Assembly (NCBI RefSeq): GCF_027887165.1
Contig: NC_077227.1
Span: 446,896,462-446,960,461, forward strand
Direction: 5' to 3'
DNA from: Monodelphis domestica
Taxonomy: Eukaryota > Chordata > Mammalia > Didelphimorphia > Didelphidae
DNA: 64,000 nucleotides
Below the pieces are notes generated by a model. It worked only from the letters and a program-made list of their open reading frames with translations. It was not told the origin of the DNA and ran no database searches. Below are positions 22,322 through 33,400 of this stretch, piece by piece. The position numbers and the translations under genes were made by a program. Position 1 is the stretch's first letter; every line of letters begins with the position of its first letter.

Positions 22322-22613
22322 TGTGTAATTAGAATCTGTTACTCTAAAAACTATGATCCCCAGCAAAATGATGATTCCCAGCAAAACTATGATTCCCAGC
22401 ACCCTACTCACTTCCTGTTGTTATGTGCTTACATAGACAGGATATAAATTGGGTGTAGTTCCCTCTCTCCAGCTCTTTTCTTTTTGTCTTGGCTTTGGTG
22501 GAGTGGAGATTTTTGAGGAGGCAGAAAAACCTTAGTCCCATGGTTATATTTTGTCAGATAATATACTTTAAGATTTAAATTAATGTCCAATACTTCAAGT
22601 ATTATTTTTTACA
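22322..22613 (+). mobile_element. 3' LTR of the small LTR retrotransposon
   Basis: Starts TGTGTAATTAGAATCTGTTA like the 5' LTR and ends TTTTTTACA. It has an extra partial copy of the 'tgattcccagcaaaac' unit and about 70 more bases after the TATA-like GATATAAATTGGG. Flanking 5-mers (ctttc before the 5' LTR, cttcc after this one) agree at 4 of 5 bases, a possible target duplication. Confidence 0.8.
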
Positions 22614-23825
22614 CTTCCCATCCTACCTTCCCTTCCCCTCCAACTATCTTATTGGGTAAGTTAGCTTTCTAAACCCAAATGCTTGTATATATTCTTCCCT
22701 GTTGAGCCATTTCTGATGAGAGTAAGGTTTATATACTCCACTACCAACCTTCTCCTTCTTCCACTCCACTGTAAAAGCTTTCATGCTTATTTTATATCAG
22801 GCAATTTACCCTATTCTATTTTTCCTTCTCCTTCTTCTCAATACTTTCCTCTTTCTCATGTCTAAATATAATTTAATTTTAAAATAGCATTTCATTGCAT
22901 TTAACTCATACTTTTGCCCTCTGTCTATGTGTTCACCTTCTAATTGCTCTAGTAATGATAAAGTTCTCTGGAGTTTCAAGAATCATCTTTCAATGTTGGA
23001 ATGTACACAGTTTAACCTTATTGAATGTCTTGATTTCTCTTTCCTGTTTACCATTTTATGCCTCCCTTGAATATTGTTACTTGAGAGTCAAATTTTCCAT
23101 TTGAATATCCATTTTTTCCCCTGAAGGATTATGCTATTTCTAAGTAAGTGATTCTTGTTTGAAGTCTTGGCTCTTTTACCCTCTAGAATATCATATTCTG
23201 GCCCTTTGACCCTTTAATGTAGAAGATGTTAAATCTTATATTATTCTGACTGTGGCTACACAATATGTAAATTGTTTCTTTTTGGCTGCTTACAATATTT
23301 TCTCCTCATCCTGAGAGTTCTGGAATTTGTCCTTGCAGTTATCCTTTTGAGAACTCTTTTAGGGGGTGATTGGTAGAATCTTTTAGTTTCTAGTTTACCT
23401 TCTGGTTCTAGAATATCAGGGCAGTATTGAAAGATACTGTCTAAACCCTTCTTTTTGATCATGACTTGCAGATAATCTAATAATTCTTAGGTTATGTCTC
23501 CAGGATTTATCTTCCAGGTCAGTTGTTTTTCCAATGAGATATTTCACATTTTCTTCTCTTTTTTTCATTCTTTGGGCTTTGTTTGATTGGTTCTTAATGT
23601 TTCATGGAGGCATTGGCTTCTACTTACCCAAATCTAATTTTTAAGACAATATATTCTTTAGTGACCATTTTTACATCCTTTTCCATTTGGCCAATTCTAC
23701 TTTGTAAAGAGTCCTTTGCCTTAGTGAATTTTTGTACCTTTTTTTTCATATGGCCAATTCTGCTTTTTAAGAAGTTCTCTTCTGTGCATTTTTGTATATC
23801 TTTTCCCATTTGGCTAATTAAAAAA

Positions 23826-24032
23826 AATTTTTTTAACCCTTACCTTCTGGCTTAGAATCAATGCTAAGTTTTGGTTCCAAGGCAGAAGAAGAGTGGTAAG
23901 AGATAAGGAATTGGGGTTAAGTGACTTGCCCAGGGTCACACAGCTAGGAAATATCTGGGGCTAGATTTGAACCCAGAACCTCCCATCTCTAGGCCTGGCT
24001 CTCTATCGACTGAGCCACCTATCTGCCCCTGA
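23826..24032 (-). mobile_element. Marsupial tRNA-derived SINE, minus strand
   Basis: In order: 'aacccttaccttctggctta', 'ttccaaggcagaagaagag', 'gtgacttgcccagggtcac', 'gatttgaacccagaacctcc', 'gactgagccacctatctgcc'. It lies inside the ORF1 region of the second L1. Confidence 0.9.
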
Positions 24033-24202
24033 CAATTCTGCTTTTTAAGGAATTTTCTTTAATTTATGCCTCCCACCAATTGGCCTATTCTGTTTTTTTT
24101 TTTTAAGGTATTAATTTCTTCAGTATTTTTTTGTGTGTGCCTTCTTTACCATGCAGTTGACTCTCTTTTTTTGATTATCCTGTATTAATCTCATTTCTTT
24201 TT

Positions 24203-25151
24203 TTTAATAACATTATTTTATTTGGTCATTTCCGAGCATTATTCACTGGAGACAAAGATCATTTTCTCCTCCCCCCATCCCATAGCTGATGTGCAATTCC
24301 ACTGGGTATCACAAGTGTTCTTGATTCAAACCCATTTCCATGTTGTTGATGTTTGCACTAGGATGTTCATTTGGAGTCTCTTCTCAGTTATATCCCCTCA
24401 ACCCCTGTAGTCAAGCAGTTGCTTTTCCTCGGTGTCTTTACTCCCACAGTTTGTCCTCTGTTTGTGTATAGTGTTTTTTCTCCTAGATCCCTGCAGATTG
24501 TTCAGGGACATTGCATTGCCACTAATGGAGAAGTCCATTATGTTCGATTGTACCACAGTGTGTCAGTCTCTGTGTACAATATTTTCTTGGTTCTGCTCCT
24601 TTTGCTCTGCATCACTTCCTGGAGGTTGTTCCAGTCCCTATGGAATTCCTCCACTTTATTATTCCTTTTAGCACAATAGTATTCCATCACCAACATATAC
24701 CACAATTTGTTCAGCCATTCTCCAACTGAAGGGCATCCCCTCATTTTCCAATTTTTGGCCACCACAGAGAGCGCAGCTATGAATATTCTTGTACAAGTCT
24801 TTTTCCTTATTATTTCTTTGGGGTACAAACCCAGCAGTGCTATGGCTGGATCAAAGGGCAGACAGTCTTTTATTGCCCTTTGGGCATAGTTCCAAATTGC
24901 CCTCCAGAATGGTTGGATCAGTTCACAACCCCACCCTCAGTGGATTAGTGTCCCTACTTTGCCACATCCCCTCCAGCATTCAGTACTCTCCTTTGCTGTC
25001 ATGTTAGCCAATCTGCTAGGTGTGAGGTAATACCTCAGAGTTGTTTTAATTTGTATCTCTCTGATTATAAGAGATTGAGAACATTTTCTCATGTGCCTAT
25101 TAATAGTTTTGATTTCTTTAACTGAAAACTGCCTATTCATGTCCCTTTTAC
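24203..25151 (-). mobile_element. Younger L1, 5'-truncated, nested
   Basis: T-rich start, then L1 3' UTR and ORF2 C-terminus ([40 protein letters not shown] and, upstream, [18 protein letters not shown]). Flanked by tctcatttcttttt at 24189-24202 and 25152-25165 (14 of 14). Inserted in the second L1, near its 5' end. Confidence 0.9.
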
Positions 25152-25564
25152 TCTCATTTCTTTTTCCAATTTTTCTTCTACCTCTCTTATTCGATATCTA
25201 AAATCCTTTTTGAGCTCCTCTAACAATTATTTTTGATCTTAAGAGCAAGTTACATTTTTCTTGGAGACTTTGGATGTAGAAGTATTGACTTTGTTTTCTT
25301 CTGAGTTTGTGTTTTGGTCTTCACTGGCCACCAAAATAATTTTCTATGTTGAGGTTTTTTGTTGTTGTTGCTTGCTCATTTTCTAGCCTTCTTTTCTTTT
25401 AACTTAGAAAACCAATAAAGTTAGGGTCTGTAACTGACATGAAGGGAGCACTGTTTTAAGCTATCGTACTCCAGAATTTATTCTGATGTGTTATAGTTTT
25501 GGAGTGTTCAGATGGGTTTATGTACCTTCTCTCCCATCTTGGCTCTGTTTCCTGCTTTTCTTCT

Positions 25565-26157
25565 AAATTTAGGTTAATTGGGTTTGTTTATGCAAACCTT
25601 TTAAATTTTTCTATAATCAAATTGTTTTGCCACCTCTGCCTCTTGGTTGGTAATGAAAATAACCACAGCATCCTTTCAATAGTCTAATAGGTAATTTCTC
25701 GAATGAATCACCAATTGGCTTATGCTGTCACCTTTTAGTCTAATATGTACCCATTTCCTGCTTATCTTGATGTGGTATGAGAGGATAGTCTATGCTTTGT
25801 TTCTGCTTGATTACTTTCTAGTTTTTCTAACAGTTTTTGTTGAATAGTGAGATCTTTCCCCAAGTGCTGGGATCTTTTGGGTGTGTCAAACAATACAATA
25901 CTGTGCTCATTTGTTTCTGTATATTGTGTATCTACTCTGTTCTAATGATCAATTTCTCCTGAATATCCCTGGCCTCAGTATCTTCAGACCTCTCTTTCTC
26001 CCTAATCGTTACTAGGCTGGAAAAATTACTCGCTGTGATTTATTAATAACTTTCATGGATCAAAATTTGGTCTGGTCATTTTCTAGGGTGTTGTGGAGGA
26101 GGTTTACTGGGTGAACTAGCAAAATACTTCCTCTTACTTTTCCATCTTGACTCCACC
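25565..26157 (-). mobile_element. Oldest L1 of the nest, 5' part
   Basis: Continues the L1 cut at 18997: 'tgggtttgtttatgcaaacc' and 'agtgctgggatcttttggg' are reverse ORF2 words. At 26060-26157 it passes into what looks like a 5' UTR ending rc GGGTGGAGTCAAGATGG, with no ORF1 between, so this copy is also internally deleted. Confidence 0.65.
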
Positions 26158-26477
26158 CTGGTTTGTAATCTTTTAATGATAGTCTTGTTTTTGTTCTGTG
26201 GCCTTGTTCTCTTTAGTGAAGAATCCATATTAGATTATAAACTATAACTTAATTTTACCTGATTTGGGGGGAATTTTCAGAGCAATCATTAGTTTCCCAT
26301 AGATGAGAGTAATCCTCCAAGGTAGCTTGATTTGTAATCATTCAGCAAAGGAAGTTTTTAGCTGAGAAATTTCAAAACCCAGTAAGGATCCACAAATACA
26401 ACCTAAGGCCTATGTATAAAATTGGTCAGATTAATCTCTCTGTGGTTACTTCTTTTAAAGTCCTCCAAAAGGGAATG

Positions 26478-27135
26478 TGTCAAAATTGGGACATTAATGT
26501 ATTTCTGGTGGAGTTGTGAATTGATCCAACCATTCTGGAGGGCAATTTGGAATTATTCCCAAAAGGCTATAAAAGAATAGATACTTTTTGATCCAGTAAT
26601 ACCACTACTAGGTCTGTAGAGATTTTAAAAAATGTGAAAGGACATGTTTGTACAAAAATATTTTCAACTGCACTTTTTGTGGCAGTAAGAAATTGGAAAT
26701 TAAAGAGATATTTCAAATGGGGAATGGCTAAATAAATTGTGGCATATGATGATGATGGAATATTATTGTGCTATAAGGAATGATGAACAGAATGATTTCA
26801 GAAAGAACTAGAAAGACCTACATGAACTGGTGCAGAGTGAAATAAACAGAACCAGGAGAACATTAGACACTAACTGAAATATTGTTGAAAAATCAAATGT
26901 GATAGACTGCTAACAGCAATACAATAATCAAGGACAATTCTGAGTGACTTATGAAAAGGAGTGCTGTCCACCTCTAGAGAAAGAACTGATAAAGTAGAAA
27001 TGCAGATGAAAACATATGATTTATCATTTGTTTATTTGGTCATATGATTTGAGGTTTTGGTTTTATAAGATTATTCACTTACAAAAATGAATGATAAATA
27101 TGTTTTGAATGATAATACATGTATAACCAGAAAAA
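26478..27135 (+). mobile_element. Old L1 3' fragment, plus strand
   Basis: Plus-strand ORF2 C-terminal words in degenerate form: 'ccaaccattctggagggca', 'atggggaatggctaaata', 'atggaatattattgtgct', 'ggtgcagagtgaaataaac', 'accaggagaacatt'. All frames are broken. It is one of the few L1 pieces in the same orientation as NOD2 and CYLD. Confidence 0.8.
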
Positions 27136-27199
27136 AAGTCCTCCAAAAAGAGGGTAGAGGCAGAGGATTATCCTAACAATAAGTGGTCATTTGGATAGC

Positions 27200-27800
27200 C
27201 TACTCAATCAGTCAATAAATATTTATTAAGAACTTACTATAAGGCAGGTAAGTGGTACAGTGGATAAAGTTGTGCCAGGCCTGGAGTCAGGAAGACTCAT
27301 TTTCCTCAGTTTAGATCTGGTCTTAGACACTTACTATGTGATCTTGGGAAAGTTTCATAATCCCATTTGCTCCAATTAAAAAAGAAAAGAGTTTATTATA
27401 TGCTCAGCACTGTTCTAAAGCACTGGGAATACAAAAGGAAAAAGACAGTTCCTTCCTGGAAGGAGCTTACAATCTAATGGGGGAAGATAAAGCTGAATGG
27501 AGGTAAGGGAACCTGGAATAGGAATGGTAGATAAGTCAAATCCAAAATGAGTACAGTCAGAGATGTGAAAGAAGTCTAACTTCAAAGAAGGTAGGTGAAA
27601 AATGAGATATCAGGAGATTTCTCTCCCATTTCTCCTCTGATCAGAAGGCAGAGGGTAGTGATAAGACATGGTTACCAAGGCTAATTTGAATCTAGGAAAA
27701 TGATGAGATTTCCCATTGAGTTTACTAGAGGCATGGTAGAGAGGTCAAAGAATTGCAAAATGATGGCAATGGGGGAAATGATAAGAGGTTTATATACTCC
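27200..27800 (+). repeat. Old interspersed repeat with embedded SINE fragment
   Basis: 'caataaatatttattaagaac', a short SINE-like piece (27239-27350, 'gtggtacagtggataaag'), then 'tgctcagcactgttctaaag', 'aaggagcttacaatctaatg'. Same head family as at 53790 and 61440. Confidence 0.5.
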
Positions 27801-27809
27801 AGATATGTT

Positions 27810-28250
27810 TTATAACAACACATGAATTCTTATGGAAAAGTAATTGGGAAATAGCTTTTTTTCCCTCATATTCACAAAATCTTGTAAAATGTTAAATGAA
27901 AATGACATGAATTCTGATTCTGGAAATATAACACTACTCTTACCTGCCTTTTGTGAATTAAATTGAAGATCCTTAGTAGCATTACCACTGGGTATCAGTC
28001 GCCTAAAATCAACCGATTCTGCACAGGACAAAAAATGTGGGAATCTTATATCTCTCCAAAGGACTGAGAATAGATCACAAATTTCCTCCTTTAGAATCAT
28101 ATATTTAACAATTTCCTCTTTAAGAATTGCCCAGAGTTTTCTGTTATTCACTCTCTGCTGGGGTGAAACATTCTTGAGCTTCTCAGTTATGAAAATGGGA
28201 AACTGGATAGTCATATTCACTAAAATGAGTAGCAGTAGAACACATTTCAT
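27810..28250 (-). CDS. Unidentified ORF with signal-peptide-like N-terminus and internal splice donor
   Basis: 146 codons from ATG at 28250 to a stop at 27810. The first ~20 residues (MKCVLLLLILVNMTIQFPIF) look like a signal peptide. The next ~80 are mixed and helical-looking (KLWAILKEEIVKYMILKEEI), with cysteines near residues 60 and 78 (EEICDLF, FLSCAES) and an NAT glycosylation site. At 27944/27943 the strand reads AAGGCAG|GTAAGAG, a near-consensus 5' splice site, so about 102 codons may be a first coding exon and the rest intron. It lies antisense between NOD2 and CYLD, next to an LTR. I do not recognise the protein; it could be a small secreted gene, a relic, or chance. Confidence 0.3.
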   Translation of the reverse strand: MKCVLLLLILVNMTIQFPIFITEKLKNVSPQQRVNNRKLWAILKEEIVKYMILKEEICDLFSVLWRDIRFPHFLSCAESVDFRRLIPSGNATKDLQFNSQKAGKSSVIFPESEFMSFSFNILQDFVNMREKKLFPNYFSIRIHVLL

Positions 28251-28374
28251 GAAAAGAGATGATTTTATTTGTGAAAGAGAATTTAAACTCTTTTTGTTTA
28301 ACTTAATTCAATCAAGAACTTGGCTTTCACACTTACTCAGTTATTAACACTTAGTCCTAAAAGTCCATAAGCAC

Positions 28375-28868
28375 TGACCCCCTCTCCTCACCAAGCAGTG
28401 CTAGGCAAATTGGGAAGCTATGATTGGTTCCTGAGATGAGATAGACCAATTCACAGTGCAAGTAACTAGAAACCAGAGAGACAGAAAGTGACACGGAGAA
28501 AACTGTTTATAACAGCCAACCAAGGGGGTTCTGATTCATTCTACTGCCTTGGTGACTCTTGCTTAAAGAGGACTTCTATGTTGGAGGCACTTCTTCTGCG
28601 TGATGATTCTGCTTTGGTGATTTGAGGAGTTTGGGTTTGGTGACTCACTTGGGGTTGAGGATACCCTGACCTTAAGGCTCTTCTCCTGTGTTTCATGGCA
28701 TGCTCTCTTTGGTGAGACACTTGGATCCAGACTTAGGGAATTTAGCTAGGCGATACTTTCTACCTCCTTCCTATATTCCACCCTTTATTATCTCTACCTT
28801 GCTGTAATAAAGCTACTAACAGACTTTTGACTTAAGAGTTAATTATTATAAATGGTGACCACAACAAT
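28375..28868 (+). mobile_element. LTR-like segment, plus strand
   Basis: Contains a TATA-like TTTATAACA at about 28504, AATAAA at 28806-28811, then a short U5-like stretch ending TTATTATA and a primer-binding-site-like TGGTGACCACAACA at 28853. No internal region or partner LTR follows. The left boundary is a guess. Confidence 0.45.
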
Positions 28869-29999
28869 ATTTTTAAATTCTTATATTTGCCCCCCTTTTA
28901 ATTATTATACACAACTATATCATCTATCATATATCTACTCCTGTGCTAAGTGCTGTTAAAAGAGCTTCCTCCTGGAGGAGGAGGATGGGATGATCTTGTT
29001 TGGAAAATGATATTATCAGTAAAACAATTAGAGAACAATATTAGAGAGGGGAGAACTCCTTGGGGATTGGAATAATCTGAGAAGGCTGTTTGAAGGTGAA
29101 TCCTTAAAGAATTGGTTCTTAAAGGATTCTGATGGTCTATGATACCAAGTTCTTAAAGCCTAAGCCACTAGGATACAATGTCTGTAGGTGACTTGAAGTT
29201 AGAAAAGTTTCCAGTATGGACCCAACATTGGCATCACTTTTGCATCAGGCTGAGGTAGTGGGGGAGTGCTGCAGTGAATGATAGTCTACATGTAACTAGT
29301 TATTAGCACAGTGACACCCCTTTGTGTTGTTACCTTTCAGGATGAATGCCACAGATTCTTAGGAACAAGTCATTTTCCATAGGGAGAAATAATGTCATGA
29401 TTAAGACCCTTCCCTTCCTCATCCCTCCCCTGAGTATCATTCATCCTCTTTCATAACTGGTACTTAATTTGTCAGAGGAATTAATTAACAAGAATCCAGT
29501 GTATTGAAAAAGCCTTCACTGCTAAGTAAAAAAAAAAAATCACTTCCTTAAATATTTTTGGACTCAGTTGGGAATCAAAAACCTTCCTCCTAATTGAAAG
29601 ACACTTAACTAAACCATAAGCCCTGGCTGTTGGCCAGGAAGGATGAATTAAATGTGTGGCAATCCCTTCTCCTCCTCTGTGACACAAATTTGGTCCCCCT
29701 AAATGACTGGTGGGTGAGTGGCTTCTGGAATAGGAGGTGAACTTCCCATCAGACTCATTCAGAACGGGAAACTGAGGCACAGGGCTGAGAGGGATTGGGA
29801 AACTCAATGGTCTAGGACTAAGGGGAGAGTGTTATTTCGGGACTCTGGACTAAATCTGCAACCTAGGAGTTCTGATTCTCTGCTCAAGCCCAGGCATGGA
29901 CTCTGGCCTCTCCTCAAGATGTTATCACTGGGGGACCATGGACCCTGCCCTACCCAGTTCAGCAAGGTGTTTTGACAGCTGAGGCCCAGAGGGAGGAGG
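28869..29999. other. NOD2-CYLD intergenic, no gene seen
   Basis: Moderately unique-looking sequence leading up to the CYLD CpG island. No repeat family or conserved ORF recognised. Confidence 0.4.
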
Positions 30000-30930
30000 A
30001 CTGGTTGCTCCACCCCTTCCCATCACATAGCCAATGATGGCTCGAGGTCTGCTGCCAGGCAACCAACCAGGGAGCGCTACGCCACTCTCCTCGTCCCCGC
30101 CCTTTCTTGCCTCTTCCTCTCTCCACAGTCCTCCTCCACCCCCACTTTAGTTCGACCGAGCTTGACGGTGCGGAAAGTCCCTTAGTCCTGAGCTGGATCA
30201 GCAGCCATTGGCGGAAACGCTGTCACGAGAAGGACCAATCGTGGCGCGCGCTGGAACGTCGTTCAGGTCACGATTGGCCTTCATGTCAGTTCCCCCTACC
30301 CACTACCACTCCCTCCCTTCCTTCTCTCCAGCTTGGAGGCGGGGCAGGCGGGGGCGGGTCCAGGTAGCAGGTTCGGTAGCTCGGCGCCGCGCGTCTCTTA
30401 GAGGTAAATAGTTGGCTGTGGCAGCGAAGATTTTGGCCTGAAGAGCCGGGGGCCTCAGCGTTGGGAACCCGGGTTCAACTTGGTCGGACCTGTCGCCTTC
30501 AGGTGAGCGAATGATGGGCGGCCCTGGCGTCTCCGGGCTGGTGTTGGGGAGGCGAGACTCCATAGGCGTCTTCCCCTCACTCTTCCGACGTCCCCGGCGC
30601 CGCCGCCTTCCTAGTCCGTGCTCCCCGTGCCTGGTCCGTTATTTGGGCCTCCCCGGCCCGGCAGACGTCACTCGTCGGTACTTCCCTGGCCCCCGCCCCC
30701 CAGCGAGGCCTGCTGGCTTTGGCCTTCCTCAGGGAAGGCTCCCAAACCTCTTCTAACGGCCGCTGCTTGACGGGTTCCCTGGGCAGCCCTTTGAGTCCCT
30801 AAGGGTCTGGGGTTGAGTCGGGTAGAGCGAGAGGGAAAGTCATAAATCGTAAACTCTCCGCCACTCCCTTTCCCCCTTCCCCCCCCCCTCCCGTCCTTGG
30901 GTCGGGGGCGTTAAATTGAGGCACCCGGCT
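30000..30930 (+). promoter_or_regulatory. CYLD: CYLD CpG-island promoter
   Basis: The only CpG-dense GC-rich stretch in the window outside L1 5' UTRs. CCAAT boxes at 30031-30035 and 30235-30239 and inverted ATTGG at 30207-30211 and 30273-30277 suggest NF-Y binding. GC boxes at 30337-30343 and 30351-30358 suggest SP1/KLF. There is no TATA box at a sensible place. This fits a housekeeping-type promoter with dispersed starts. The transcription start is not fixed by the sequence. Confidence 0.8.
30360..30502 (+). other. CYLD: Probable CYLD non-coding exon 1
   Basis: Downstream of the GC boxes the sequence runs to a strong donor, CTTCAG|GTGAGC, at 30502/30503. A weaker alternative donor (AGAG|GTAAAT) lies at 30402/30403. 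Human CYLD has untranslated leading exons, so a non-coding exon here is expected. The start coordinate is approximate. Confidence 0.5.
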
Positions 30931-31489
30931 GGTTGGGAGTCTGCTAGGGAGTTACTGTCCACATTTGGGCCTCAGAGACTTAGAGGTGGGCTCAAACTAA
31001 TGCTTAACTCCGCTTCGTTGGGATAATGAGAGGTTGAGGTGGCTGGAAGAGCAATGAGGATTAAAGGTTCATAGGATTAGAGCTGGAAGAGACCTCAGAT
31101 CATCTGACCAAGGATTCCAAAACTTGGGGTTCACCAACCCCTCATGAGGTCTGAGGCTATCTGTGAACTTGAATGGGGGTAGGGTGAATTAAATCTTTGG
31201 CTTCACTGACTTCTAATTGAAATTTAGTTTTTCCTTCAGTTATGAAAGGGGGTCCTTGACAAAAAAAGCTAAGATCTCTCTTGGCCATTCCCCTCACTTT
31301 ACAGATGGGGTAGCTGAGGCCCAGGGAAGTAAAGGAATATCCACCCCATTGTTGTCTCTTGCTGATTTATTTTCATTTCTGTTTCAGTTTTCTATCCTCA
31401 GTGTGAGGATGCTGTTACACAATCAATTGGAGTTCTTTAGTTGAAAGATTCTCTGTGGACAGAAGGTACTCTCTTTTCCTTTTATAATG

Positions 31490-31660
31490 AATGGTCAGGG
31501 AAGCTAGATGCATAGAAAGCCAGGCCTTTAGATGGGAAGCCTTGGGTTCAAATTTGGCCTCATATACTTTTACCTCTGATTGGGGAAAATACTTAAATCC
31601 AGTTGCTTAGCCCATACTATACTGCTTTGGAACTGTTGCTTTTGATTCTAAGGGTTTTTA
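31490..31660 (+). mobile_element. SINE, plus strand, degenerate
   Basis: 'agaaagccaggcctttagatg', 'cttgggttcaaatttggcctc' and the tail 'gttgcttttgattctaaggg' follow the marsupial SINE order. Confidence 0.6.
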
Positions 31661-31919
31661 AAAAAATTGTAAATGGTTTGGTGGTTAACACACATGGATC
31701 TAAATCTGTCATTCAGCTTTTTATATACCTATTTTATATTTCAGGCACTGGGTATACAAACACTATCTCAAAAAGTGAGATGGTCTCTAAAGAAGGCATT
31801 CTATTAGGGGGATTCAGCATGTATACAGATAAGTAGATATAGGATATCTGTAAAATGAGGGAAGGGGCACTGACATCTAGGGGATTGGGAAATGCTTATT
31901 GCAGGAGGTGATACTGAAA

Positions 31920-32530
31920 GGAGTCAGTCAATATGCATTTGTTAAGTGCTTATTATGTGTCAGGCAGTGAACTAAGGACTGGGAATACAGATATAAGCAA
32001 AAAGAAAGACATCCCTTCCCTTTTTGGGGGGGGACTTAAAAAAAATATATATATATCCTAAGGGGTGAAGACAACACATAAAAGGAGGGTGAAAAAGAGG
32101 AGGTGGCACAAAGGATGGTACCTTGCATAGAAACATGTTGGTGGAGTCCAGATTGCAACCTAGGGAGAAATGAGTGAAAAAAGTTGGTGGGTTCTAAGAG
32201 GCAGAGGAGAGAGAGAGAGTATTTTAGGCATAGGGACTCACTTGCCTGTGCAAAGGCACAGTAGCAGTCTATGAAATCTAGGCTTTTTTGATAGAATGTA
32301 GGGTGAATAAAAGGTAATAAATTGTTGGAAAAATTATTGGAAAAATAGGCTAGAATCAGATTGTAAAGGGCTTTAAATGGCAAAAAGAAGTTTACATTTT
32401 ATCCTAATGCTAGTGGGGAGTCATTGAAGTGTCTTGATTACAGGAGTGACATGGACAGACTTGTTCTTTTGAAATATTAATGTGGCAATGAGGTGGAGTA
32501 TTGAAACAGGAATTGGTGAATTTGCATTCC
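31920..32530 (+). repeat. Old interspersed repeat
   Basis: 'gttaagtgcttattatgtgt', 'caggcagtgaactaagg', then 'gtaaagggctttaaatggc' and 'ggagtcattgaagtgtcttg', the same modules as at 35210-36710 and 40010-41345. Confidence 0.55.
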
Positions 32531-33192
32531 AGAGACTGCTGTTCATGAACGTTTGATATACAATGAAATGTTGTGTATACATACTTGTGTACAACTTAGT
32601 TGCTTTTGTATTTTTAAGACAGTTGATTGTTCTTATTCTATTTCCATTCCTTCAGGTTCAGCTGAAAATAACTCATTACCTTGCTTTTTGACTGACAAGT
32701 CTGTATGTGACATAATAAGATCGCTAATTTTCTAGGCTGTGGTTTTCACAGGGTAAAAAAGAGATCCTTAATGTGTTTCAAGGGCTGAGAGAGGGAATTT
32801 GTTCCTGCTAACTTTTCTGCACTCCTTCACACCCCAGGTGGAAGTAATAACTCCAAATATTAGCCTGTTGTTCTTCAGTGTATAGTGGGTGGATTTGCAC
32901 TTGTGAATATATATTAACAAAAGAAAATGGTGTTGGAGAACTTATTGAAACCCAAAGCACTTATGTTCTGCTACAAAATCCTGGAAAATTCCTACAAATA
33001 ATACATTCCCTTTGGTTCTTATAATATTTGACAAGATCAATCAATGCTTTCTTTTTATTTTTTTAAATAAGTTTTTATTCATATATTCTTTTTCTTGCAT
33101 CATTATAGTTATATCAGGAATTCTTCCCACTTCTATTTCATATAACAATATTTTTTAGAGAGGGGAAAAAAGCATAACTGATAAATTCATTT

Positions 33193-33400
33193 AAAAAAAA
33201 AAACCCTTACCTTCCACCTTAGAATCAAAATCGATTCCAAGGCAGAAGAATAGTAAGAGCTAGGCACTGGAGATTAAATGACTTGCACAGAGTCACACAG
33301 CTATGAAGTATTTGGAACTAGATTTGAACCTAGAACCTCTCTTCTCTAGGCCTGGCTCTCAAACCACTGAGCAATCTAGCTGCCCCCTGATAAATGCATT
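33193..33400 (-). mobile_element. Marsupial tRNA-derived SINE, minus strand
   Basis: A/T-rich tail at left, 'acccttaccttccacctta', 'ccaaggcagaagaatagtaag', 'gagtcacacagctatgaag', head at right 'actgagcaatctagctgcc'. Confidence 0.9.

Larger units (their letters stand above)
19016..25546 (-). mobile_element. Second L1 of the nest, with nested insertions
   Basis: 3' end at 19016 (T-rich), 5' end at 25546 (rc: AGAGCCAAGATGGGAGAG, an L1 5' start). Flanked by a perfect 18-bp duplication gtttcctgcttttcttct (18998-19015 and 25547-25564). Order on the minus strand: 5' UTR, ORF1 remnant (about 25340-22900; for example CPDILEPEGKLE at about 23410), spacer, ORF2 remnant (20040-19030). It is interrupted by an LTR element (20161-22613), a SINE (23826-24032) and a younger L1 (24203-25151). 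All its frames are broken. Confidence 0.85.
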
